From: Desulfocapsa sp.
Lineage (GTDB): Bacteria > Desulfobacterota > Desulfobulbia > Desulfobulbales > Desulfocapsaceae
Reading direction: 5' to 3'
Length of the DNA: 6,607 bases
Assembly (NCBI GenBank): GCA_029942265.1
Contig: JAOZTO010000144.1
Span: 1 to 6,607, forward strand
Part shown: positions 1 to 6,025 of the stretch, one piece after another
How positions within the stretch are numbered: the stretch's first letter is position 1
How the letters are laid out: each line of letters begins with the position of its first letter
Translations under genes and position numbers: made by a program
The notes under the pieces: model-generated
Database searches by the model: none
Seen by the model: only the letters and a program-made list of their open reading frames with translations
What the model was told of the DNA's origin: nothing

Positions 1-1
1 A

Positions 2-115
2 TGGACCACGGTTTCGGGGCATGCTCGTGTATATGCAAAACCAACATTTCATGCTTCAATTACCGACGCCATCAATGGCACACCTTTTCATCCTGCAGCA
101 CCTTTCTCTTCCTAA
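2..115 (+). CDS. C-terminal end of an unidentified upstream protein (5' partial)
   Basis: An open frame enters from the left edge and runs for 37 codons to a TAA at 113-115. The readable end includes ...VSGHARVYAKPTFHASITDA... and finishes NGTPFHPAAPFSS. Its composition looks like a real protein tail, whereas the frame starting at base 1 gives a Cys/Phe-rich string unlike protein. The stop lies 43 bp before the next start codon, with no terminator-like hairpin between, so the gene is probably cotranscribed with the fusion gene downstream. I do not recognise the family. An enzyme of the same lipid pathway is likely from position only. The call that this frame is coding is moderately sure; the function is unknown. 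Confidence 0.55.
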   Translation, partial: WTTVSGHARVYAKPTFHASITDAINGTPFHPAAPFSS

Positions 116-158
116 AAAAAACGACCTGAACAGTTGCTAAAAAGTAAAGGGAAAACAA

Positions 159-1895
159 ATGAAAAAGAAAATTCTTTCACAAAAATATATTGCAGCCTCA
201 ATTGCCGGATATGAAAATTTGGCTGTTTGGGCAGATCTTCTTGATCGCATCAATGTGTTTCCAGTGGCCGATGGTGATACCGGTGCTAACTTACGGATGA
301 GTCTTGTTCCTCTGCGGGAATGCGGTAATGATATGGAATTTGCTGTAAGCAGCCTGGCGTTAAGTGCGCGTGGCAACTCAGGCAATATTTCTGTAGCATT
401 TTTTAGAGAATTTTTACGCTCTGATAGCGATGGACTGGCAGAACAGGCCAAAAAAGGTCGTGACAAAGCATGGCAGGCCATAGCAAATCCTTGTGCTGGT
501 ACTATGCTTGGTGTTTTCGATGCTCTTTGTCTGGTGTTAGATACGAAACAGGATGGTAATTTTGATTATGTAACTATCAGAAAACATCTGTATGACGCAG
601 TGTTTGCCACAAAACAGCAATTGCCTGAGCTTAAGGATGCAGGTGTTGTTGATTCCGGTGCGTTGGGGATGTTTTGCTTTTTTGATGGCTTTTTTCAGCA
701 GTGGACCGGACAGAAAAGATGTACCACTCCAGTAATAGATATGTTTGGCGATGCGCTCTGTATTAATTCCTCTTTTGAACCACAGGCAACGGGTGAATAT
801 TGTGTGGAGGCATCTCTTGCAACCGACGGAATGCAGGAAGATCTAAGCCACAGGATCGCAAATTGGGGAAACAGTGCTGTGGTTGTGCCTGATGAGTCTG
901 GGGTGAAACTCCATATCCATACCAGAAACCCTCAACAGCTTCGGGATAAGCTTTCTGCTCTGGGGGAGGTGGTTGCCTGGTCGGATGAGGCTATTGATCC
1001 AATGATTAGCACTGGGAATCTCAAAACATTTGAAAAAAATCATGTGAGGATCATGAGTGATGCCGCAGGGTCAATCCCGTTGGAGCTTGCCCGCAGCCAT
1101 GGAATTATCCTACTGGACAGCTATATCCTGGCACTTGATCAGGCGAAACCCGAAAGTCTTTTTTCTTCTGACCAGCTATATGTGTTTATGAAAGAAGGTG
1201 TGCGTGTAAGCACTGCGCAGGCATCCACTCATGAACGGCATCTTCATTACCAAGCTGCTTGTCAGCAATATGAAAAAGTATTGTATCTCTGTACCGGTGC
1301 CGCCTTTACCGGTAACTTTTCAATTGCAAAGGATTGGCAGAAGGCTCATGATTCTGATAATCAGTTCACTGTTATCGATACAGGGGCGGCTTCGGGAAGG
1401 TTGGCACTCATTGCTCTGCTTACTGCTCGCTTTGCAGCAGATGGGGCAGATGTTGAAGCAGTTGTCAAGTACGCTGAAAACCTCACAAAACAGGCGGAAG
1501 AGTATGGCTTTATCCATGAGTTGAAGTATCTGGTAGCCGGCGGTCGTGTTTCCAGAGCAAAAGGCTTTTTTGGCGATCTTTTACATATGAAACCTGTTAT
1601 CAGTCCAGGATTTGACGGAGTTCGTAAGGTTGGTGTGGTGCGAAATCGGGACGCTCAATTGGATTTTGCCCTGACCAAATTGAAAGTACTTCCAGATGGT
1701 GGATCAGGCGTGCTGGTGTTGTTGCAACATACGGATAATAAAGAGTGGCTTATACAGGATGTGGAACCGGAAATCCGTAAATGCGTCCCAGAAGCCGAGA
1801 TTTTATGTGTACCCCTTTCGCTTACGTCAGGTGTTCATATGGGGCCTGGAACCTGGAGCATTGCCTTTGCGTCACACGGAGAGAGTGCATGTTGA
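159..1895 (+). CDS. DhaL/DAK2-DegV fusion protein, FakA-FakB-like fatty acid kinase
   Basis: This 578-residue protein joins a kinase to a fatty-acid-binding domain. Residues about 8-200 are a DhaL/DAK2 domain: FPVADGDTGANL (34-45) carries the Asp residues that bind Mg-ATP in this family, followed by ARGNSGN (70-76), AGTMLGV (113-119) and GVVDSGALG (162-170). Residues about 210-290 match the FakA middle domain, with Cys215 and LHIHT (251-255, His252 and His254), a Cys/His set reported to bind zinc in FakA. Residues about 297-575 are a DegV/FakB domain: SDAAGS (300-305), STAQAS (351-356), GAAFTGNF (380-387), IDTGAASG (406-413), YLVAGGRVSRAKGFFGDLL (457-475) and HMGPG (560-564), whose His matches the phosphate-contacting His of FakB. 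In Firmicutes, FakA phosphorylates fatty acid held by a separate FakB to give acyl-phosphate. Here both are one chain. AAGGG (147-151) sits 7 nt before the ATG. The acyl substrate is unknown; a role in activating the cluster's own chain is inference. Confidence 0.9.
   Translation: MKKKILSQKYIAASIAGYENLAVWADLLDRINVFPVADGDTGANLRMSLVPLRECGNDMEFAVSSLALSARGNSGNISVAFFREFLRSDSDGLAEQAKKGRDKAWQAIANPCAGTMLGVFDALCLVLDTKQDGNFDYVTIRKHLYDAVFATKQQLPELKDAGVVDSGALGMFCFFDGFFQQWTGQKRCTTPVIDMFGDALCINSSFEPQATGEYCVEASLATDGMQEDLSHRIANWGNSAVVVPDESGVKLHIHTRNPQQLRDKLSALGEVVAWSDEAIDPMISTGNLKTFEKNHVRIMSDAAGSIPLELARSHGIILLDSYILALDQAKPESLFSSDQLYVFMKEGVRVSTAQASTHERHLHYQAACQQYEKVLYLCTGAAFTGNFSIAKDWQKAHDSDNQFTVIDTGAASGRLALIALLTARFAADGADVEAVVKYAENLTKQAEEYGFIHELKYLVAGGRVSRAKGFFGDLLHMKPVISPGFDGVRKVGVVRNRDAQLDFALTKLKVLPDGGSGVLVLLQHTDNKEWLIQDVEPEIRKCVPEAEILCVPLSLTSGVHMGPGTWSIAFASHGESAC
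1878..1883 (+). promoter_or_regulatory. Ribosome binding site fixing the glycosyltransferase start
   Basis: GGAGAG lies 5 nt upstream of the ATG at 1889, inside the last codons of the kinase fusion gene. It supports 1889 over the in-frame ATG at 1781, which would add 36 residues of non-homologous, Cys-rich sequence before the conserved IIIPAYN strand. Confidence 0.75.
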
Positions 1896-2602
1896 ATAGA
1901 AGTAAAATTGCCATTATTATTCCAGCGTATAACCATGGAACACGTATTGCTGATGTGGTGCAACAAGCTGTATTGTTAGGTTATCCCATTTTTGTGGTGG
2001 ATGACGGATCAACGGATAGCACCGCAGAAACACTTGCTACCATAAAAGATATTACAGTGTTGACCCATCCCCAGAATATGGGTAAGGGACTGGCATTGCA
2101 AACAGGGTTTACAGCTACCAGCAAGTCTTCCGATTGGGCTGTAACACTTGACGCGGATGGTCAGCACAAACCTGAGGATATTGAAAATCTTCTTTTGGCT
2201 GTTAAGGGAGACAATCGTTCCATTGTGATCGGAGCGCGACAGGGAATGGATGGAGAAAATGTCCCGTGGACATCCAAATTTGGCCGTGGATTTTCAAATT
2301 TCTGGGTGCGACTATCTGGTGGTCCACAAACGAGTGATTCGCAGTCCGGTTTTAGGTTGTATCCTCTCCCAGAAGTAATGAACCTTGATGTGCAGGCCAC
2401 ACGCTTTCAATATGAAGTAGAAGTTCTCGTCAAGGCTCATCAAGCACACATTCCAGTCATTGAGGCTCCAGTACAGGTCGTTTATCAAAAGGGACAAGAG
2501 CGTATTTCCCATTTTCATCCCTGGAAAGATTTTCTGAGAAATGCTGCAACATTCAGCAGACTTATTTTCCAGCGTATTTTTAATATGTGGAATCGAAAAT
2601 GA
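1889..2602 (+). CDS. Family 2 glycosyltransferase, dolichyl-phosphate-mannose-synthase-like
   Basis: A 237-residue soluble GT-A enzyme that should transfer a sugar from a nucleotide-sugar donor to a lipid or polyprenyl-type acceptor. The N-terminal Rossmann-like strand is AIIIPAYNHG (8-17), followed by VVDDGSTDST (36-45) for nucleotide binding and by TLDADGQHKPEDI (86-98), whose DAD is the metal-binding DXD motif. DSQSGFRLYP (150-159) is the acceptor-side motif typical of DPM1-like members. There is no transmembrane pair after the catalytic domain, unlike GtrB-type enzymes; the C-terminus from about 205 is basic and aromatic and may lie on the membrane surface. The start overlaps the preceding gene by 7 bp, and the end overlaps the acyltransferase start by 4 bp, which implies translational coupling. 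Family assignment is secure; sugar and acceptor cannot be read from sequence. Confidence 0.92.
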   Translation: MLNRSKIAIIIPAYNHGTRIADVVQQAVLLGYPIFVVDDGSTDSTAETLATIKDITVLTHPQNMGKGLALQTGFTATSKSSDWAVTLDADGQHKPEDIENLLLAVKGDNRSIVIGARQGMDGENVPWTSKFGRGFSNFWVRLSGGPQTSDSQSGFRLYPLPEVMNLDVQATRFQYEVEVLVKAHQAHIPVIEAPVQVVYQKGQERISHFHPWKDFLRNAATFSRLIFQRIFNMWNRK

Positions 2603-3468
2603 AAGGTTTTTGGTATGTATTGCTCGAAACAATGACCAGAATTTTCGGTTCCTGGCTCTTTGCTGTTGTATCTAAATGTATTGCAACTGGCTATTTTTTC
2701 TTTTCAAAAAACAGAAAAGAAAGTCATCGTTTTTATCATCGTCTTTATCCCCATAAAAATTGTCTTTATCATAATCTGTGTACTTTTCAACAGTATCAAA
2801 ATTTCACTACTATCCATTACGATAGGTTTCTTGCAAATCACGGCATGGAAACCACTTTTCAATCAGTTGGTTGGGAAAAACTGGATTCAGTGCTTCATGA
2901 AAAAGGTGCAATTCTGCTTATGTCCCATCTTGGAAATTGGGAAATAGCAGCTCGGCTCTTAAAGCAGCAGAAAGACGAAATGAAGCTTCTTCTTTATATG
3001 GGAGTTAAAGAAAAAGAAGGAGTGGAGAACATTCAAAAAGAACAATTACAGGAATCTGGGGTGGACATAATAGGCGCCCCACAAGGTGGCGGTTCACCCT
3101 TTGATGCCGTTGCAGGAATACGCATGTTGCAGGAAGGTGGACTGATTTCCATGACTGGCGATGTTGTCTGGCGTGGGGATCAGCGCAGTTTAACTGTGGA
3201 TTTTTTGGGGGGAAAGGCAGAACTTCCCGAAGCACCATATATCTTTGCCCTGGTTTCGGGCGCTCCCATATTCTGTTTTTTTAGTTTTCGCACAGGGAAA
3301 AACAGCTATCAGTTCAGTCTTGCTGATCCCATATATATTCATTGTACAAATCGGGCAGAGCGGAGACAGAAGATACAAAATGCAGCACAGCAGTATGCCA
3401 ATTTACTGGAAGAACAGCTTCGTGCTCATCCTCTTGAATGGTATCATTTTGATCGTTTTGTGGAGTAG
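2599..3468 (+). CDS. LpxL/HtrB-like lysophospholipid acyltransferase (LPLAT)
   Basis: A 289-residue inner-membrane acyltransferase of the lipid A late-acyltransferase family. A hydrophobic N-terminal stretch (about 13-36) gives the single membrane anchor. MSHLGNWEIA (108-117) contains the H-x4-E catalytic motif (His110, Glu115). SMTGD (184-188) fits the second block, VDFLGGKAELPEAP (200-213) and SGAPI (220-224) the following conserved blocks, and HPLEWYHFDRF (277-287) the typical LpxL C-terminal signature. Length is close to the usual 290-310. I chose ATG 2599 because its ATGA overlaps the glycosyltransferase stop; an in-frame GTG at 2587 would add four residues but has no Shine-Dalgarno. Canonical LpxL enzymes move acyl chains from acyl-ACP to lipid A. 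In a cluster with its own ACP and ketosynthase, a more likely role is placing a specialised chain on a glycosylated or phospholipid acceptor (inference). Confidence 0.9.
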   Translation: MKGFWYVLLETMTRIFGSWLFAVVSKCIATGYFFFSKNRKESHRFYHRLYPHKNCLYHNLCTFQQYQNFTTIHYDRFLANHGMETTFQSVGWEKLDSVLHEKGAILLMSHLGNWEIAARLLKQQKDEMKLLLYMGVKEKEGVENIQKEQLQESGVDIIGAPQGGGSPFDAVAGIRMLQEGGLISMTGDVVWRGDQRSLTVDFLGGKAELPEAPYIFALVSGAPIFCFFSFRTGKNSYQFSLADPIYIHCTNRAERRQKIQNAAQQYANLLEEQLRAHPLEWYHFDRFVE

Positions 3469-3497
3469 CATAGCTTTTCTTTAATTCCAATTTCATT

Positions 3498-3525
3498 TTG
3501 ACGGAAAACTGTGTAGTATTAATAC
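3498..3525 (+). promoter_or_regulatory. Possible weak sigma-70-like promoter before the ACP gene
   Basis: TTGACG (3498-3503) matches the -35 consensus at five of six positions. TAATAC (3520-3525), 16 bp further on, matches the -10 at only three of six. It lies in the 98-bp gap between the acyltransferase and ACP genes, where all upstream neighbours overlap, so an extra promoter for the carrier protein is plausible. The -10 is poor and the gap is AT-rich, so a chance match is quite possible. Confidence 0.25.
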
Positions 3526-3552
3526 GCAAGATATTATTCGTTAAATTTTTTC

Positions 3553-3556
3553 AGGA
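3553..3556 (+). promoter_or_regulatory. Ribosome binding site of the ACP gene
   Basis: AGGA lies 10 nt before the ATG at 3567, a slightly long spacing. It supports this start over the in-frame TTG at 3498, which would prepend 23 hydrophobic residues not found in carrier proteins. Confidence 0.55.
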
Positions 3557-3566
3557 TTTACTACCC

Positions 3567-3827
3567 ATGACAAGAGATGAATTACAAAAAAATATCGTAT
3601 CAATTTTAGTAGATGAATTTGAGTTTGAAAATCCAGGTCTTACTGATAACCTCCGTGATGATCATGGTTTTGACAGTATCGATGCCATTGAACTTCTGGC
3701 AAAAATAGAAGAAATGCTGGGATATCAGATATCAAGAAAGGAAAAAGAACAGGCGATGAGTATTCGTACTATCAACGACATACTAAATTACATTGAAACT
3801 ATCCAAGCCGCCCACCAATCCCAATAG
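3567..3827 (+). CDS. Acyl carrier protein, discrete
   Basis: An 86-residue acidic carrier protein. The phosphopantetheine attachment site is Ser37 in HGFDSIDAIEL (33-43), with the DS pair at the start of helix II as in all ACPs. Helix II continues IELLAKIEEMLGY (41-53), and helix IV is INDILNYIETI (69-79). The protein must be converted to the holo form by a phosphopantetheinyl transferase, which is not in this window. It lies between the acyltransferase and ketosynthase genes, so it is probably the dedicated carrier for chains built by the ketosynthase and delivered to the two acyltransferases (inference). It differs from the housekeeping AcpP consensus (the usual GADSLDTVEL becomes GFDSIDAIEL), which fits a pathway-specific ACP. 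Unlike the other genes in the window it does not overlap its neighbours: 98 bp separate it from the gene before and 178 bp from the gene after. Confidence 0.93.
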   Translation: MTRDELQKNIVSILVDEFEFENPGLTDNLRDDHGFDSIDAIELLAKIEEMLGYQISRKEKEQAMSIRTINDILNYIETIQAAHQSQ

Positions 3828-3855
3828 TCAGTAAATATTCGGCTAGCACCTCATC

Positions 3856-3916
3856 TTCGCTTGATCCGGCCTGTTCACATATGAACCAATATAGTTCACA
3901 GGCCGGATCAAGCGAA
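3856..3916. repeat. Perfect 19-bp inverted repeat, long hairpin between ACP and ketosynthase genes
   Basis: The left arm TTCGCTTGATCCGGCCTGT (3856-3874) is the exact reverse complement of the right arm 3898-3916. The 23-nt spacer (3875-3897) holds a further GAAC/GTTC pair (3883-3886 with 3894-3897) that could close a 7-nt apical loop (3887-3893). Pairing stops cleanly at both outer ends (C at 3855 and 3917). No T-run follows either arm, so it is not a standard intrinsic terminator. Possible roles are an mRNA stability or processing hairpin protecting the ACP message, an attenuating structure, or a dispersed REP/MITE-like palindrome. The repeat itself is certain; its role is not known. Confidence 0.95.
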
Positions 3917-3936
3917 CCTGGGGCACTATCCAAACA

Positions 3937-3964
3937 TTTACAGTTCAGTGGTTGAGCCTATTTT
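3937..3964 (+). promoter_or_regulatory. Possible sigma-70-like promoter for the ketosynthase block
   Basis: TTTACA (3937-3942) matches the -35 consensus at five of six positions, and TATTTT (3959-3964), 16 bp later, matches the -10 at four of six. A transcript would start near 3971, some 35 nt before the ketosynthase ATG. It lies just after the long hairpin, so the second block could be expressed separately from the first. Consensus matching alone is weak evidence. Confidence 0.25.
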
Positions 3965-4005
3965 CGCCCCCAACCCGAATGTTTACAATAGTCAAAAGAA
4001 AAATT

Positions 4006-5244
4006 ATGCAAAGACGAGTTGTCATAACTGCCTGTTCTGCCATTACTCCCATTGGTTACGGGAAAACAGATATTGTGGAGAGCCTGCGGCAGGGTAAATC
4101 CGGTGTAAAACCACTCCGTGACGATGGTTTACTCACGGAACGTATCCATTCAAAAGTGTTCGGCACAGTCGATTATCCCATTGACTATGGTTTTGCACGT
4201 AAAGATACCAAAACCATGGGGCCTGTTGCCTATTACGCCTGTAAGGTTGCAGGAGATGTTCTAGCCGAATCTGGATTGGACCCAGAGTTTATACGTTCCG
4301 GAAGACTAGGTGTTTCATTTAGCTCCACCCACGGCAGTCCCACGATACAGCGGAATATATACAAAACCTTTTTCAGTGAAGATAAATCAAAGTTTTCCTC
4401 CATTGGTGCTGTGGATTATCTGAAATCCATGGTGCACACCACAGCCGTAAATATCACCAGAATGTTTGGAATAACGGGGCGTGTGGTTGCCTCATCCACT
4501 GCCTGCACAACATCGAGCCAATCCATAGGGTTTGCCTACGAGATGGTGAAATTCGGGATGCAGGATGCCATGATTGCAGGAGGAGCGGACGAATATGACA
4601 CCACAACGGTGGCAGTGTTTGATAACCTGCTTGCCTGTTCTGTTGACTATAATGACACCCCGGAATGTACCCCACGCCCCTTTGATGTGAATCGTGACGG
4701 CTTGGTGGTTGGAGAAGGTGGGGCAGCAGTACTGCTTGAAGAGTACGAACATGCACGTGCACGTGGCGCAACAATACTTGCTGAGGTGGTTGGGTTTGCC
4801 TGCAATAACAATGGTGGTGATCTTATCCTGCCAAATCTTGATGGCATAACGGCCACACTGCGTCTTGCCCTTGCTGATGCAGAGCTGCAACCAGCAGATG
4901 TTGATTTTATTTCAGCACATGCTACAGCAACCAAGATGGGTGATGTGATTGAATCCCAGGCCATTGCCGAAGTGTATGGCAATAAGCCCTGGGTGGCAGG
5001 TTTGAAAAGTTATATGGGACACACCATGGGAACCTGTGGTGCTATCGAACTTATTTTAAGCCTTTACATGATGGAACAGGGCTTCCTGGCACCAACACTA
5101 AACCTTGAAAATATAGATGAACGTTGCGCTATGTTACGACATGTCCGTGAAATCACTGAAACCAAAATCAAAACAACAGCCATCCAAAATTTTGCCTTTG
5201 GTGGGGTGAACACCTGCCTACTTGTTACAGATGGCCGAGAATAA
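4006..5244 (+). CDS. Beta-ketoacyl-ACP synthase, FabF-type condensing enzyme
   Basis: A 412-residue thiolase-fold enzyme that condenses an acyl primer with malonyl-ACP to extend the chain by two carbons. The catalytic triad is complete: Cys167 in STACTTSS (164-171), His305 in SAHATATKMGD (303-313) and His339 in KSYMGHTMGTCGA (334-346), with Lys334 also present. FDVNRDGLVVGEGGAAVLLE (226-245) and QNFAFGGVN (394-402) are the other family blocks. The motif after the active Cys is TTSS instead of the ATG usual in FabF, suggesting a divergent, pathway-specific member. It is not a chain-length-factor partner, since those lack the Cys. I chose ATG 4006 because RRVVITACSAITPIG then begins three residues in, as in FabF; the in-frame TTG 3952 and ATG 3979 have no Shine-Dalgarno. 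Even 4006 has only a weak purine stretch (AAAAGAAAAA, 3994-4003). The gene overlaps the PlsC-like gene by 14 bp. Substrate and chain length are unknown. Confidence 0.93.
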   Translation: MQRRVVITACSAITPIGYGKTDIVESLRQGKSGVKPLRDDGLLTERIHSKVFGTVDYPIDYGFARKDTKTMGPVAYYACKVAGDVLAESGLDPEFIRSGRLGVSFSSTHGSPTIQRNIYKTFFSEDKSKFSSIGAVDYLKSMVHTTAVNITRMFGITGRVVASSTACTTSSQSIGFAYEMVKFGMQDAMIAGGADEYDTTTVAVFDNLLACSVDYNDTPECTPRPFDVNRDGLVVGEGGAAVLLEEYEHARARGATILAEVVGFACNNNGGDLILPNLDGITATLRLALADAELQPADVDFISAHATATKMGDVIESQAIAEVYGNKPWVAGLKSYMGHTMGTCGAIELILSLYMMEQGFLAPTLNLENIDERCAMLRHVREITETKIKTTAIQNFAFGGVNTCLLVTDGRE

Positions 5245-6025
5245 TTCACAGCCCAGTTTTCCAGACAATCTGATCAATTGTGGTGTGACGTTTATTTGCT
5301 GGTTTTATTTTGTTTTTGCCTTCCTTTTTTTCTTCTCTTTTTTCTATGCGGCAGCGTTTATCTTTTCAAGGGAAAGATGTCAGTCTTTTCAGTATCTTAA
5401 TTACCTGTTTTTCAAAGGATTCCTTGGGTTGCTTCGCATTTTGACTCCCCGTCAAAAATGGAAAGTTGATCCCAAAATCAAGACCATTCAAGGATCTATT
5501 ATTGTTTGCAACCATCTCTCTTATCTCGATCCACTTATCTTTATCTCTTTACTGCCTCGAGGTAAAAGCATTGTGAAGACAAAGTTTTTTAAGGCACCTG
5601 TGTTTGGGTGGATTCTCAAAATATCAGGATACCTGCCATCTAGCACAGAAGGAATACATGCACAAAGAATGATTACAGAGATAGAAAACATGGGTGAATT
5701 TCTGGGAAATGGAGGGAATCTCTTCGTCTTTCCGGAAGGAACTAGAAAACGTGGCACTGTTCCCAGTGAGTTTCATAAAGGAGTATTTAAGATTGCTCGT
5801 ATGTATCGGTGTCCTGTTTATGTGTTGAGCATACACAATACGGACAAACTCTTTATGCCGGGAAAATTCTTCTTTAACACACGAACAGACAATTGTATCA
5901 GGCTAAAAATGCTTTCCTGTCTGACACCGGCGGATGGTCAGAAAACGATATCAGTCACAGCACTTGCAGAGAACGTTAAAAAAATCTTTGAAAAGAACAC
6001 CTATTCCAATGAGGATACAGCATGA
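5231..6025 (+). CDS. PlsC-like 1-acylglycerol-3-phosphate acyltransferase family protein
   Basis: A 264-residue membrane-anchored acyltransferase. A long aromatic hydrophobic segment (about 19-45) forms one membrane anchor. NHLSYLDPL (94-102) is motif I with the H-x4-D pair (His95, Asp100). GYLPSS (133-138) is near motif II, FPEGTR (167-172) is motif III for glycerol-phosphate binding, and FHKGVFKIA (181-189) and CPVYVLSI (194-201) follow as in PlsC. The family transfers acyl groups from acyl-ACP or acyl-CoA to lysophosphatidate-type acceptors. It is a different family from the LpxL-like enzyme upstream, so the locus has two acyl-transfer steps. I chose ATG 5231: an in-frame TTG at 5222 would add three residues, and neither has a Shine-Dalgarno, so translation probably depends on coupling to the ketosynthase it overlaps. 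The stop overlaps the next ATG by 4 bp. A specialised acyl donor made by the local ketosynthase and ACP is inference. Confidence 0.92.
   Translation: MAENNSQPSFPDNLINCGVTFICWFYFVFAFLFFFSFFYAAAFIFSRERCQSFQYLNYLFFKGFLGLLRILTPRQKWKVDPKIKTIQGSIIVCNHLSYLDPLIFISLLPRGKSIVKTKFFKAPVFGWILKISGYLPSSTEGIHAQRMITEIENMGEFLGNGGNLFVFPEGTRKRGTVPSEFHKGVFKIARMYRCPVYVLSIHNTDKLFMPGKFFFNTRTDNCIRLKMLSCLTPADGQKTISVTALAENVKKIFEKNTYSNEDTA
6011..6015 (+). promoter_or_regulatory. Ribosome binding site of the radical SAM-type gene
   Basis: GAGGA lies 6 nt before the ATG at 6022, inside the end of the PlsC-like gene, and supports that start, whose ATGA overlaps the upstream stop codon. Confidence 0.75.

Noticed and set aside
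1231..1524. A 97-codon plus-strand frame within the kinase fusion gene
   Set aside because: It is an alternative frame of the DegV domain coding sequence with no domain features or ribosome binding site.
1781..1888. Extended N-terminus for the glycosyltransferase from ATG 1781
   Set aside because: The added 36 residues come from a shifted reading of the DegV domain end and do not resemble a glycosyltransferase; ATG 1889 has a good Shine-Dalgarno and precedes the conserved first strand.
3498..3566. TTG start adding 23 residues to the ACP
   Set aside because: The extra segment is hydrophobic and unlike any ACP N-terminus, and ATG 3567 gives a standard-length protein with an upstream AGGA.
3856..3916. 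CRISPR repeat or integron attC site
   Set aside because: There is only one inverted pair and no repeated spacer-repeat units, and the outer ends lack the RYYYAAC/GTTRRRY core of attC sites.
3856..3930. Rho-independent terminator after the ACP gene
   Set aside because: The stem is strong, but it is followed by CCTGGGGC with no T-run, and the reverse direction also lacks one, so only a hairpin is called.
4492..4890. A 132-codon open frame on the minus strand inside the ketosynthase gene
   Set aside because: It lies fully opposite a gene with all catalytic motifs, has a Cys/His-rich composition typical of an antisense shadow, and shows no recognisable domain or ribosome binding site.
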